A stretch of DNA of 45,889 nt, taken from NCBI GenBank assembly GCA_012035135.1, contig JAAUPI010000010.1, forward strand, positions 1-45,889. Direction: 5' to 3'. This document shows, one piece after another, positions 1 through 9,564 of this stretch. The number at the start of each line of letters is the position of its first letter. The stretch's first letter is position 1. The notes beneath the pieces were generated by a model that did no database searches, was not told where the DNA came from, and saw only the letters and a list, made by a program, of their open reading frames with translations. Origin of the DNA: Microcoleus sp. CSU_2_2 (GTDB lineage Bacteria; Cyanobacteriota; Cyanobacteriia; Cyanobacteriales; Microcoleaceae). A program made the translations under genes and the position numbers.

Positions 1-607
1 AGCGCTCGCTTGATGGCAAACATGGTTAAACTTGGTTGGATGTGGTTACTTGCCTAAAGTCCTGCGGGGGAATTAATTTGCCTTCCCTTTCCTAGCGCCT
101 CAATGTTGAGTCCGATACTCCCGATAATTTTGCAAACTCTGCCACTTTCGACATAAACTCTCTCGCGATAGCTAACTATGGATAAGTTTAGTAAGCAATT
201 TGCCACTTAAGTCAAGCTCTGATCCGACTCTTCCGATTGACACTTTCAGCATTGACTTCAGGATATCACAGCAGATTCTGAGTGGACAGATTCAACTTAC
301 TTCTAATTTTTCCTAAGAGTTTCACCTAGTAGAGGAAAATAAATAAATCTTGATGATGTTTGAACGTTCGCTAGCTCTTTGGACACGTTTGGGCCACAAG
401 CATGGACTCTGAGTGCGATCGCACGTTTAATTAGTCCGGGTACAGCATTAACACTGATTTTTTGTGTATTTTAACCTTGGCTGCAAGTTTTTGACAACTC
501 GATCGCCGATATCCGGGTCAATCGATTTTAGATTAAAGAGGCGATAGTGATGTTGCAAAGCTTTCGGTATAAGATAGATAGACCTGGAATGATACCCTGA
601 AGAACTC
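1..607. other. Gene-free stretch upstream of ndhM
   Basis: I see no convincing gene here. The first 57 bases read in frame to a TAA (ending in WMWLLA), which could be the last 18 codons of a gene cut by the window edge, but I cannot assign it. The rest is AT-rich and would contain the ndhM promoter. I could not pick out a clear -10/-35 pair. Confidence 0.4.
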
Positions 608-952
608 ATGCAGCTCAAGTCAACAACCCGCCATATTCGCATATATACCGCTATCCTCGAAAACAACGAACTCGTACCCAGCAATGACCTTTTGACGATC
701 GACATCGATCCCGACAACGAACTCAACTGGAATGACGAGTCGGTTAAACAGGTGTACGCTAAATTCGACCAACTCGTAGACTCCTACGAAGGCGAAGACT
801 TGACTGAATACAACCTCCGCCGTATCGGTTCGGAATTGGAACACTTGGTGCGATCGTTCTTGCAAAAAGGCCAAATCAGCTATAACCTCAATAGTCGCGC
901 TGTCAACTACAGCATGGGATTGCCTCAAGTTGACTCCAAAATACACCTCTAA
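608..952 (+). CDS. ndhM: NAD(P)H-quinone oxidoreductase subunit M
   Basis: This is a small soluble subunit found in cyanobacterial and plastid NDH-1, the photosynthetic complex I that takes electrons from ferredoxin to plastoquinone in respiration and cyclic electron flow. The 114-residue length suits the cyanobacterial family. Family-typical stretches are TTRHIRIYTA near the start, ENNELVPS, the acidic DIDPDNELNW, EDLTEYNLRRIGSELEH and QISYNLNSRAVNYSMGLPQ at the C-terminus. There is no membrane segment, in line with its place on the stromal-side arm. It is a single gene, convergent with the small ORF at 1037-1354. The ATG is the first in the frame; no strong Shine-Dalgarno sequence is visible. 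Confidence 0.93.
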   Translation: MQLKSTTRHIRIYTAILENNELVPSNDLLTIDIDPDNELNWNDESVKQVYAKFDQLVDSYEGEDLTEYNLRRIGSELEHLVRSFLQKGQISYNLNSRAVNYSMGLPQVDSKIHL

Positions 953-1036
953 GCTCTGTGAGAACGAGGGCGAGATGGCGAGATGAGGAAATGGAGAATG
1001 AAGAAAAATCTTCCTTGAGGCTTCTTACTTCTTCTT

Positions 1037-1354
1037 TTATGCTTCTTCCTGCTTCCTTGTTCCTTCTGGCTTCTCCTCAATATCTTCAGCAGTATCAACC
1101 CCACTGCTCGGATCGCGATCGCGCTGCAAAAACTGTTTCACAGCAAGTTGGCGGTTAGTCATAAACTGACCCCAAGCGCCCGGAAATACTCGATCGAGCG
1201 TTTCCACCAGCGCCCAAACCTCGAGATTCATCACCTTGCAATAAAGACCGTGAGAATGCTTAATCCTAGTCAGCATTTCGTCTACTTCAACTGCCGGAGG
1301 ACGTTTCGGATTTGACAACTGATCTGGAATGGCACTGGATTCGTGTAGGGGCAT
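1037..1354 (-). CDS. Conserved hypothetical protein (cyanobacterial)
   Basis: I do not recognise a named family. The 105-residue product has a compact middle part (EVDEMLTRIKHSHGLYCKV, then a helical stretch with WALVETLDRVFPGAWGQFM) and a charged, low-complexity C-terminus rich in E, D and K. It looks soluble. It converges on ndhM with about 85 nt between the stop codons, and the C-terminal coding part runs into a CT-rich low-complexity sequence. The start at 1354 is the first ATG; the methionine at residue 27 is an alternative. The residue pattern looks like a real protein rather than a shadow frame, but function is unknown. Confidence 0.55.
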   Translation of the reverse strand: MPLHESSAIPDQLSNPKRPPAVEVDEMLTRIKHSHGLYCKVMNLEVWALVETLDRVFPGAWGQFMTNRQLAVKQFLQRDRDPSSGVDTAEDIEEKPEGTRKQEEA

Positions 1355-1798
1355 GGCTAAGGGCTCAACAGCTTGCAGAGACGGGTAAACTTAAACTTCA
1401 CGACCAAAAATTACCGAAAAACGAACGGGAAGCGCCTGCCTTCAGGCATGATCCGGAACGTGGCTGGGACGATCGTCGCCGACTCTCTCTGATTTTAGGT
1501 GCAAAATGTAGTAATTAATAGGTAGATTATCGATAACATGGGTCTAAAACCCCGTCATCAGCTTGACTGCTTGCTGCTATACTGTTTAAAAAGTCGGGAT
1601 CGAGCATTGCCACGACTCTAAACGGACAGGTCGGGAGAGTCAGACTACCGAATGGTAGCATCACCCAAGGTCGCGTCAAGAATCACCGCACTTATAGGGT
1701 GGTGAGTATGTAAAATAATCGCCACGTATTAACCCGTCGAGGTTCAAGCGCTAAAATAGTTCAGATCAGCACTGGGCTGAGAAGCGTCAGGAACCCTT
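1355..1798. other. Gap with a possible structured RNA, upstream of the PP2C gene
   Basis: I see no convincing protein gene. Between about 1621 and 1712 several short inverted repeats are packed together: CTACC/GGTAG around a 4-nt loop at 1645-1658, and CATCACCC (1659-1666) facing GGGTGGTG (about 1697-1704). This pattern recalls the structured 3' ends of IS200/IS605 elements, but I cannot confirm it from one copy. The final ~80 nt lead into the phosphatase gene and would hold its leader. Confidence 0.3.
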
Positions 1799-4111
1799 AT
1801 GCAAAACTCTGTGCCAAAACACTACTTGTGGGCTGTAGGTGAAGGGATTAAAGCCTGTCGGCCAGGCGATTTGATCGCCGGTCGCTACTTGCTCAAGCGC
1901 GATCGACTTCTGGTCGATACTCAACCCGAACATTTGCCGGAACTGCCCGAAGAGATTCCGAGCCTTGTCACCCCTTACCTGAGACTGTTTGCCTATCAAT
2001 TGCACGTACCCCAAATATATGGGCTGGTATCGTCGCAGGCGAGCAAGCTACCGGGAGATATCTGGCTGCTGGAAAACGGCCCAATATTGAAGGTTAGCGA
2101 ATCCTTGATGCCGGAATTGGCGGACTCGTGGAAAGGGTCCTCAGCCATGCGCCAGCTTAATTGGCTGTGGCAAATGGCCCAACTTTGGCAGCCCTGTATC
2201 TCTCAGGGCGTGGCTTCGACGCTACTGACTCCCGAACTGCTGCGAGTGGAAGGCCAGTTGGTGCGATTTCTGGAATTGCAGCCGGATCGCAAACCACCTA
2301 ATTTGTCTGAGTTGGGCAAGTTATGGCAGCAGTGGCTGGACGAAGCTCATCCGGCAATTGCCAATTTTTTAAGGCAACTGTGCCAGCAAATGGTAGCGGG
2401 TCAGGTGCGCAACGGCGAACAACTGATCAGCCAATTGGATAAAGCTCTGGCAAAATGCGGGCGATTGTACGATCGTACCGTTGAAATTGCCACAGGCACG
2501 GATGTGGGTCGATCGCGCGCCCACAACGAAGACGCTTGCTACCCGCCCAGTGGCACGGTGTTTGCTGGCTCTCCGGGTTCGGAAGCTTGTGCTATCGTCT
2601 GCGACGGTATCGGCGGACAAGACGGCGGGGAAGTCGCTTCGGAATTAGCGATTGCCGTGCTACGGGAAAAGTTGGAACAAATGCCCTTGCACCAGGCCAA
2701 CTGGGACCCGCTAAGTCTGACTTCCAAGCTGGAACGAGCCACTTGTGCTGCTAATGACAAGATTGCCGGCCGCAACGATAGCGAACACCGCCAAGGCCGC
2801 CAGCGGATGGGAACTACCCTAGTGATGGCTTTAGCCCACATTCACGAACTCTACGTTGCCCACGTCGGTGACAGTCGGGCTTACTGGATTACCCGCACCG
2901 GCTGCTATCAAGTCACTCTCGATGACGATGTAGCTTGTCGCGAGGTGCGTTTGGGCTACGCACTTTACCGAGACGCTTTGGAACAAGTGGCGGCGGGAGC
3001 TCTGATTCAAGCTTTGGGGATTACTTCATCCAATACTCTGCACCCGACGGTGCAGCGTTTTCCGGTGGATGAAGACTGCGTTTTGCTGCTGTGTTCGGAC
3101 GGTTTGAGCGATAAAGACCGGGTTGAAGAATGCTGGGAAACGGAGATTTTGCCAATTTTAGATGGCACTATTGGCGTTGCCGAAGCGCGCGATCGATTGA
3201 TCGATATTGCTAATACTAAAAACGGTCATGACAATGTAACCATTGCTTTAATTTACTGTCAGTCACATTTGAGAGAAGAAAGCAATAGTTTTACAGAATT
3301 GTCGGTGGCGCCTTTAGAAGTGCCGATCGAACCAATTGCAGACAGCGAGGACGTGCCAACCGATTTAACCGATCGCACATTTGCTGGCGATGGTAGTTCT
3401 CAACTGAAAACGCAGTTTATACCGCTACCAAACAGCAGCAAGAGTCCTTTTGCACTGCTGCTCAAAATTGTATTGTTGTTAGGTTTGGGAGGAGTATTTG
3501 CTTATTTTTTCATTCCTCCGGTAGGTCGAGCGATCGATGCTGCCGGGGAGTCGATTTTGGGCAAACGCAATAATATTTATGCTGAAAGTAGCCCGCAGGC
3601 AACTGTTGAAATTGTACCTTCTCCCGTTCAATCTTTAGAAAAAGGCTCGTTTGTAGAAATTAAAAGCTCTGCGACAGCGGAATTAGAAAAAGAAGGCGCT
3701 CGCTTAGATTTGCGCGGCGAAATCGGTCAGTTGGATGTGAAAGGAACAGTCCCAATCGGCAGCGTTTTGCAGGTAACAAATAAACAGCTTACGCCTCAAG
3801 GTAATTGGCTGGAACTGAAAGTTTGTTCGCTTCCTGAAATAGCGCGATCGACTTCTCCAAAACCAAAGTCAAATAAGGACTTTACAGCAGTTGCAAAACC
3901 AGAGACTAATCAATCTCCCCCCGTTTTAAATCCTTCCCCTTCCCCCACTGTTAAAGCAACAGTTGAAGTAGAAATCACTAAGCTACAAGTGGGGGAAGTC
4001 GGATGGATTCAAGAAACAGATGCGGTTGCGAAAGTAATCTCCAATCCAGTCTTAAACTCCAATCAACAGGGAAAATGCCTCGATTCTAATTCAGATCTAA
4101 ATGCTAATTAA
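1799..4111 (+). CDS. PP2C-family protein phosphatase with C-terminal membrane anchor
   Basis: This is a 770-residue metal-dependent Ser/Thr phosphatase of the PP2C (PPM) family. The catalytic domain covers roughly residues 230-490 and shows the expected motifs: GRSRAHNEDAC, CDGIGGQDGGEVAS, GTTLV, HVGDSRAYWI, CSDGLSDK and GHDNVTIALIYC, with the metal-binding Asp residues in place. The first ~225 residues are an unassigned helical domain that may be a degenerate kinase-like or ligand-binding module (inference). A single hydrophobic helix at about 549-575 (FALLLKIVLLLGLGGVFAYFF) is followed by a Ser/Pro-rich linker and a beta-rich tail resembling an SH3-like sensor, probably on the other side of the membrane. 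It stands alone and converges with the glycosyltransferase at 4145. The natural target is unknown. Confidence 0.85.
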   Translation: MQNSVPKHYLWAVGEGIKACRPGDLIAGRYLLKRDRLLVDTQPEHLPELPEEIPSLVTPYLRLFAYQLHVPQIYGLVSSQASKLPGDIWLLENGPILKVSESLMPELADSWKGSSAMRQLNWLWQMAQLWQPCISQGVASTLLTPELLRVEGQLVRFLELQPDRKPPNLSELGKLWQQWLDEAHPAIANFLRQLCQQMVAGQVRNGEQLISQLDKALAKCGRLYDRTVEIATGTDVGRSRAHNEDACYPPSGTVFAGSPGSEACAIVCDGIGGQDGGEVASELAIAVLREKLEQMPLHQANWDPLSLTSKLERATCAANDKIAGRNDSEHRQGRQRMGTTLVMALAHIHELYVAHVGDSRAYWITRTGCYQVTLDDDVACREVRLGYALYRDALEQVAAGALIQALGITSSNTLHPTVQRFPVDEDCVLLLCSDGLSDKDRVEECWETEILPILDGTIGVAEARDRLIDIANTKNGHDNVTIALIYCQSHLREESNSFTELSVAPLEVPIEPIADSEDVPTDLTDRTFAGDGSSQLKTQFIPLPNSSKSPFALLLKIVLLLGLGGVFAYFFIPPVGRAIDAAGESILGKRNNIYAESSPQATVEIVPSPVQSLEKGSFVEIKSSATAELEKEGARLDLRGEIGQLDVKGTVPIGSVLQVTNKQLTPQGNWLELKVCSLPEIARSTSPKPKSNKDFTAVAKPETNQSPPVLNPSPSPTVKATVEVEITKLQVGEVGWIQETDAVAKVISNPVLNSNQQGKCLDSNSDLNAN

Positions 4112-4144
4112 TTAAGTAGCCTTTTGGCACTTATTCAGCAGGCC

Positions 4145-5320
4145 CTACTTAGATGATAAAATCTGTTGGTAAGCATCAATAGTTTGTTGGGCGATCGCAT
4201 CCCAATTATAATGCTTTTTGGCATATTCTTGCGCATTCAATCCCCGCCGTTTGCGCTCTTGGGGATCGAAAAGTGCTGATTTAATTAAAGAGGCGATCGC
4301 CCCTACTTCCAAAGGCCCCACCCAACCAGCTTCTGCTTGCTGTATGTCTTCCGAAATATGAATGCGATCGGAAATTACTACAGGTTTGCCCGCAGCCATC
4401 GCTTCTGCAACGGCAATGCCAAAGTTTTCGTAGTAAGAAGGTAGCACAAATAAGTCGGCTTTTGTCAACAGTTCAAGTTTTAAATCGCCGCTCACAAAGC
4501 CAGTTATTGTCGTGTATTTTGCTAAGCTGGAATTCTGAATTTGTGTTTGAATTTTTGTTTCATAATCTGCATCTTGAGGATTGGAACCTGCTAAAATAAA
4601 GCGAAACTCTATCCCTGATGCCAAAATATTTTCTAAGGCTGGAATTAGCAAATCGAGACCTTTTTTAGGTTCAATTCGCGACATAAATAAGATTATTGGT
4701 ACTTCTGATTGTGGCAATCGCTGAGTCAAAAAAAGTTCTGTCACCCCCAATGGAATCACCAAATCTTGTGGCACGGGTATCTTGCCTGTGCTGCCCAAAC
4801 CAAATCTTTCTGAGATTTTAGCTTCTTGTTTGCTCGTGAAATGAATTGCTGCTGCCCCTGCTAAATTAGGACGTTCTAAAAGTGTACCGTAAATCTGTTT
4901 TAATTGCTTTTTCTTCTGCAAATCAGCCGGATCGAGCATACCGCAGGGACGGATAATGTAGGGCAGATGATGCCTTCTAGCAACTGTAGCGGCGAGAGTA
5001 GTTACTGGTGAGAAAAGAGCGTGAATGTGGGCCAGGTCAAATTGCCGTGCATTTGCATTTAACCACTGCAATAACGAGAGTGAAAATTTATATCTGCGAA
5101 AGGGAGAACAGCGGAAATAAATAATCTGATAGCCGTTTTGTGCTATTGGTTGATTTAGGGGAACGTCTAAAGGCAGTTGGCCGATATCTCCATTAGAATC
5201 TGTAGTGATAATTGTGACATCAATGCCTTGGGAAGCGAGGGCAGCAGAAAGTCCGAGCAACATTTGACTGGGGCCGCCGTAGATTAGGGAAATTGAGGGG
5301 ATAATTTGGATAATTCGCAT
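4145..5320 (-). CDS. Glycosyltransferase family 4 (group 1)
   Basis: This 391-residue GT-B fold enzyme would transfer a sugar from a nucleotide donor during extracellular polysaccharide or lipopolysaccharide assembly. The N-terminal half carries the acceptor-side loop GGPSQMLLGLS and DVTIITTDSNG. The C-terminal half has LFMSRIEPKKGLDLLIPAL and the EX7E motif in ENFGIAVAEAMAAGKPVV, the usual donor-binding signature of GT4 retaining enzymes. There is no signal peptide or membrane helix. It is the promoter-distal member of a same-strand glycosyltransferase block reaching to 9369, and its start lies about 120 nt beyond the stop of the split glycosyltransferase. Donor and acceptor cannot be told from sequence. 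Confidence 0.87.
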   Translation of the reverse strand: MRIIQIIPSISLIYGGPSQMLLGLSAALASQGIDVTIITTDSNGDIGQLPLDVPLNQPIAQNGYQIIYFRCSPFRRYKFSLSLLQWLNANARQFDLAHIHALFSPVTTLAATVARRHHLPYIIRPCGMLDPADLQKKKQLKQIYGTLLERPNLAGAAAIHFTSKQEAKISERFGLGSTGKIPVPQDLVIPLGVTELFLTQRLPQSEVPIILFMSRIEPKKGLDLLIPALENILASGIEFRFILAGSNPQDADYETKIQTQIQNSSLAKYTTITGFVSGDLKLELLTKADLFVLPSYYENFGIAVAEAMAAGKPVVISDRIHISEDIQQAEAGWVGPLEVGAIASLIKSALFDPQERKRRGLNAQEYAKKHYNWDAIAQQTIDAYQQILSSK

Positions 5321-5444
5321 GAGCGATCGTACTTTAAAATTTCAAGGATTTCCAGGAGTTGGCTATCATCGGGTAATTGTTTCATGGCAATGCTTCTAAT
5401 CTCTCAATTACTTTTATTTGACACTTCTATTATACTGCTACAAG

Positions 5445-6613
5445 TTACAACAACTCTTGATAAAAATCTAACAACTGTTCAGCTAAAGCGTGATTCGTAT
5501 AATTATTCATCGCTCTATGATAACCTTTTACCCCCAAATTTGCTACTAACTCCGGCCGCTCCATCAATTGCTGCAAACACTTTCGCAATTTCTCTGCATT
5601 ACCCTCGGGAAATATCAATCCAGCATCTCCGATGACGTGGGGAATTTCGCCACAGTCGGAACCGATAACTGGAACGTGACAAGCCATTGCTTCGATTAAA
5701 ACGTGACCGAATTGTTCTTTCCAACCCACAGCGGTTAAAGTTTTGAATTTATAACTTGTTTGCGAGGGCAATACTAAACAGTTCATCAAGTTAATGTATT
5801 GAGGAATTTCTTCGTGGCGAACGCTTTCTACCCAGATGATTCTGTCGCTCATTCCCCATTCAATACATTTTTCTGCAAGGCGCGATCGCAATTTTCCTTG
5901 CCCTACTAACAACCATTTCCAAGAGCGTTGTTTCAACCCTGCTAAAGCCTCGACTAAAGTTAGCAGTCCTTTTTCTTCGACGAACCGTCCTACATATCCT
6001 ACTACAAAATCTGTCGGTGCAATGCCCGATCGACGCGAAAGATCGGCATCTTTATCAGTACGATAAAACAAAGTTTCATCGACTCCCAACTGCGGCATTA
6101 CTTTTAATGATCCTTTGTACCCTCGCTGTCGCAAAATTTTCGCTCCATCTAAGTTGCCCGCAATAATTCCATCGGTGTGTTGAAGGTTACAATCTTCTAA
6201 GACAGAAACAGGCCATTTCAATTGATAAGGCAGGTTCCACCAAGTAAAAAATATATTTTTGCTTGCAGGCTCAGAAGTTTATTTAAGGCAATTAACTGCG
6301 CGTAAGCCAGGGATTTTGAACCTTGTTCTACTTGAATAATTTGCGGCTTAAATTTTTGCAAAAGCTCAATTAAATCCGTGCCAAAGGTTAGCAATCCTTG
6401 ATTGTTTTGACTAAAATTAGAGACTGGTACTACTTGAAATGAACCTGCTTGAGAGAATGATGTTTCTACAATCTTATTTTGTACGCCACCTGGTTTCCAA
6501 CGCCTCGGTACTACAATTGTCACTTCAATATCGGGTTCTAGGTTGGCTAAAATCTTGAATTTTTCCCGATTGATGTCAACAATATAGGTGTGGCTGGCAA
6601 CTAGGATTTTCAT
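5445..6613 (-). pseudogene. Glycosyltransferase family 4, split by a one-base frameshift
   Basis: Two adjacent reading frames make one glycosyltransferase. The first (6613 to 6218) gives an N-terminal GT-B half starting MKILVASHTYI and ending KIYFLLGGTCLIN. The second (to 5445) opens without an ATG and carries the donor-binding half, with VVGYVGRFVEEKGLLTLVEAL and EQFGHVLIEAMACHVPVIGSD. Adding one T to the run of six T in the coding strand (near 6250-6255) turns the end of the first frame into KIYFFTWWNLPYQLKWPVSV, which reads straight into the second. The rest shows no decay, so this is a recent mutation, a phase-variable tract or a sequencing error. Without repair the enzyme would be inactive. 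The intact protein would be about 390 residues, like its neighbour. Confidence 0.85.
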
Positions 6614-6654
6614 TTATTGGGAATTGGGAATTGGGCATTGGTCATTGGGAACAA

Positions 6655-7629
6655 TTATTTAACCTGAATGTTATCTTGACGAGTATAAATTTGTCCGTCG
6701 CTCCATAAAGACTGAATTAATGTATTGATAACACTTATAAACCCAAGAATATAAAAAATAAAGCGAGTTATAATTTTCAGGGGCGATCGACTTTTATAGC
6801 AAGGTGGATTTCCCAAAACGTGACAGTCAAAAAGTTTGGCAAAAAATCGCAGGCATTCAAAAGGCGTTAAATTTTTCAATCCCATTAAAAAGTGGTTGTG
6901 ATAAAATGTGACTTGATATTCGATCGACCTTGTGCTGACATCGTGACAGCCGCCACCTTCTTCTCCTAAGTGCACTAAACAGGCATTCGGATCGTACCAG
7001 ATTTTAAAACCGGTCGATCGCAACCTCAAACAAAAATCCGACTCCTCCCGCACAGCACTCCCTGCAAAGCGCTCGTCAAAACTCAGCCCGCAGTCGGCAA
7101 AAATTAGCCTGCGAAACGACATATTGCAGCCTCTAGCTGACAGCACTTGCTGCGGTTTTACTGTGTGTACCAAATCGATAAAATACCAAGCAATCCCTGC
7201 ATCCATGGCTTCTGGTGGCAAATATTCGATCGCCAAATCGCCTCCAGAAAGATCCAATTTCATCCTGTCAAAAACCCTTCCCGCGACGCATCCCACATCC
7301 GGTTTTTCTAAATAGCAATCGGCGTGAGCAGCCAAAAAACCATCCGGTAACTGTACGTCATCGTCAATAAATAAGATAATATCTCCTGTTGCCCGCCGCA
7401 TTGCATAATTCCGAGCTCCCGGCAAACTCGCCCAATTTACGCGAAACCAGCGAATTTTGCCAGCATTTGCTAGTTGTTCTAAATACACTTGAGTTTCCGA
7501 TTCGTGGCTGCGAGTTTGATCGATTACTAGCACTTCAAAATTCGGGTAATTTTGTTTCACGGCATCAGCCAGCGTGTCTCGCAGGGGTTGCTCGCGGTTG
7601 TAAGTGGGTATCACAACAGAAATCATCAT
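6655..7629 (-). CDS. Glycosyltransferase family 2
   Basis: This is a 324-residue GT-A fold inverting glycosyltransferase. The N-terminus SVVIPTYNREQPLRDTL and EVLVIDQT is the nucleotide-binding start of the family, and the metal-binding DXD region is FIDDDVQLPDGF near residue 91. A later block (ERFAGSAVREESDFCLRLR) matches the acceptor/ED motif region. The C-terminus has one hydrophobic stretch (IITRFIFYILGFISVINTL) that may tether it to the membrane. It sits upstream of the split family-4 enzyme on the same strand and very likely works on the same glycan. Substrate unknown. The ATG at 7629 is followed directly by the conserved domain, so the start is well placed. Confidence 0.88.
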   Translation of the reverse strand: MMISVVIPTYNREQPLRDTLADAVKQNYPNFEVLVIDQTRSHESETQVYLEQLANAGKIRWFRVNWASLPGARNYAMRRATGDIILFIDDDVQLPDGFLAAHADCYLEKPDVGCVAGRVFDRMKLDLSGGDLAIEYLPPEAMDAGIAWYFIDLVHTVKPQQVLSARGCNMSFRRLIFADCGLSFDERFAGSAVREESDFCLRLRSTGFKIWYDPNACLVHLGEEGGGCHDVSTRSIEYQVTFYHNHFLMGLKNLTPFECLRFFAKLFDCHVLGNPPCYKSRSPLKIITRFIFYILGFISVINTLIQSLWSDGQIYTRQDNIQVK

Positions 7630-7743
7630 TTTAAACAGTTGACAGTTAACAGTTAACCCTTCGACTACGCGAGCGGGCAGGCAGTTGACAGATTAGCTAA
7701 TACTGTCATGCCGAGGGATATGTCTGTGGCAATTGCAATCGAA
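7630..7743. repeat. Heptamer-type tandem repeat and leader between glycosyltransferase genes
   Basis: The spacer contains several copies of CAGTTGA/CAGTTAA heptamers, of the kind scattered through this window (see 25195, 26939 and 35203). No gene is visible. It may separate the family-2 gene from the upstream membrane enzyme as transcription units. Confidence 0.5.
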
Positions 7744-9369
7744 TTATTTTTCTAAATGCCAAAGCCAGACATCGCCCGGTTTGTAAATTGGTTGTATGTG
7801 ATAATTTTGCACTTTTTCTAGTTCAAATAGCAAGGATTCAGTAGCCCGGTAGAGAAATACGTCGCTAAAACCTTCAGGAATTTTAACTAAATTCGGTTGA
7901 ACTACTAACAAAAAATGTACTTGTGGTTCCAGTAAATAGCTGAGAGAGAGGATTTTTCCGGTGATGTTGTTGCCTCCGTGACTGACAATCAGGGGTTTTT
8001 GGGATTGGTTGACTATTTTGGCGATGGCGGGATTGTATTTGGTGCTAGAAGGATATTTGTTCCACCAAAGTTGAGACTGACTGCTGACTGTGCAAGAAAT
8101 GATTTGCATCGATATTAGTGCGATAAAACCTAACTCCCACAGCTTTTTTTTTCTGTTATTTGCAGAGACTAAAATTTTAGTGGCGAATAGGTAGGCAGTG
8201 GCTAGCTGGATTCCCAAAATATAGGCGATCGTATAGCGATCGGCAATGCCTCTGACTGCGATCAATACGATCGCTGTAATCCCGATCGCTGTCAAGACAA
8301 ACAGCCACACTCGTTGATGAGTCGAGCGGCAGAGCCAGTATATAGAATAGGCGATCGTTAATAGCAACCAGCCTGCTGTAATTATTCTGATTAAATCTGT
8401 TAACCTATTCCTCAAACCGAAATCGATAATTCCGCCCGCCCAATGCGTGTCTATAAAAACTCGGCAGGTAATGATAATTAAGGGCTTAATTAAAGATAAA
8501 AAAGATAGAGATATGTGAGGAAATCCTACTGTTTTATCGACTTGTATAGCGTTAAAAACTAGTACCAAAATCCAAGGAGCAAAACAGAGAGTTCCCGCTG
8601 TTGCAGACACTAAAAAAACTATTATTTTTTTGCTAAAACGCAATTTGTCTATTATAATTATATAAACAGTGTGTGCGATCGCTACCAAAGAAAATAATAA
8701 ATTAGTATAGAGTCCGAAAGTAATTGAGAGCGCATAAAAGCACCAAACAACCGGAGTAAATTTAGAGCTGACAGGGGATGCTGTCAGGGCGATCGCCCGC
8801 AGCAAAATTGCACTCGACAGCAACACTATTACTGTAAATAGCATATACGGCCTTGCCTCTTGCGCGTACAAAACGTGAAAAGGCGAAACAGCCATAATCG
8901 CAACAGCCATCCATCCGACTGAGGTAGATTGAAATAATTCCCAGCACAGCCAATAAACGCTAGGAAAAACTAATAAACTAATCCCAGCAGAAAGACTTCT
9001 GACAGCACCAACTGTCGGACCGAACAATTGCGCCCAAAATCGGGCTAAAATAAAATACAATGGTGGCAGTTGAGGTTCTTCTGTCGCTAAACCTTTGACA
9101 GTATGGAATAAACTTTTTTCAGTATTTATATGCTGATATTTCGCCAGCAAATAGGAGGCGCTAACTGGCTGACCTTGAAAATCTTGCTGAACCATTTCTG
9201 TCCAGGTATAGCCAGAAATTCGCAGCGAAGTGATAGATTCGTCGTAGGAGTAAACTTTGCGATCGAGATTAGTGAAGCGAAAAAATATCCCCGTTATTAA
9301 TAGGGCAAAAATTAAAACAATTAACGAAATTCGAGTCAGCCACCCATTTTGACTTAATTTGTTGTTCAT
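7744..9369 (-). CDS. GT-C membrane glycosyltransferase (family 39/PMT-like)
   Basis: The 541-residue product is a polytopic membrane protein of the ArnT/PMT type. It likely moves a sugar from a polyprenyl-phosphate carrier onto an extracytoplasmic acceptor. After the first helix (LIVLIFALLITGIFFRF) comes the loop RKVYSYDESITSLRISGY, whose acidic residues match the catalytic D/E of GT-C enzymes. About ten further hydrophobic helices follow, then a soluble C-terminal domain. I chose the ATG at 9369 (MNNKLSQNGWL): the open frame reaches back 46 codons further, but that part is low-complexity repeat-like sequence. It shares strand and direction with the downstream glycosyltransferases, suggesting one glycan-building locus. 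Confidence 0.8.
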   Translation of the reverse strand: MNNKLSQNGWLTRISLIVLIFALLITGIFFRFTNLDRKVYSYDESITSLRISGYTWTEMVQQDFQGQPVSASYLLAKYQHINTEKSLFHTVKGLATEEPQLPPLYFILARFWAQLFGPTVGAVRSLSAGISLLVFPSVYWLCWELFQSTSVGWMAVAIMAVSPFHVLYAQEARPYMLFTVIVLLSSAILLRAIALTASPVSSKFTPVVWCFYALSITFGLYTNLLFSLVAIAHTVYIIIIDKLRFSKKIIVFLVSATAGTLCFAPWILVLVFNAIQVDKTVGFPHISLSFLSLIKPLIIITCRVFIDTHWAGGIIDFGLRNRLTDLIRIITAGWLLLTIAYSIYWLCRSTHQRVWLFVLTAIGITAIVLIAVRGIADRYTIAYILGIQLATAYLFATKILVSANNRKKKLWELGFIALISMQIISCTVSSQSQLWWNKYPSSTKYNPAIAKIVNQSQKPLIVSHGGNNITGKILSLSYLLEPQVHFLLVVQPNLVKIPEGFSDVFLYRATESLLFELEKVQNYHIQPIYKPGDVWLWHLEK

Positions 9370-9564
9370 AAACTGAGAAATGGGGAAAAACAGTTGACAG
9401 CTTGCCCGCTCGCCGGCCGTTGGGTTGAGAACCCCCCCTTGCCCCCCCAAGAGGGGAAGACAGTTGAGAGTGGCGTTTGAGGATGGGGATTTAAACCCCT
9501 CCCTCAAACCTTATGAACAGCGTTGATGTTGCGTAAGTCCTAAACAATTGTCAATTGTCCACTA

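Noticed and set aside
1538-1713. Possible small gene upstream of the PP2C gene
   Set aside because: The attractive peptide end (GQVGRVRLPNGSITQGR) is not in frame with any ATG; the frame opens only at 1567.
6218-6221. Overlapping stop/start of the two glycosyltransferase halves as programmed coupling
   Set aside because: The second half has no ATG and no ribosome-binding site at the overlap; a simple one-base loss in a T run explains the split better.
9369-9507. 46-codon N-terminal extension of the membrane glycosyltransferase
   Set aside because: The sequence is low-complexity and repeat-like and precedes a natural MNNK start before the first membrane helix.
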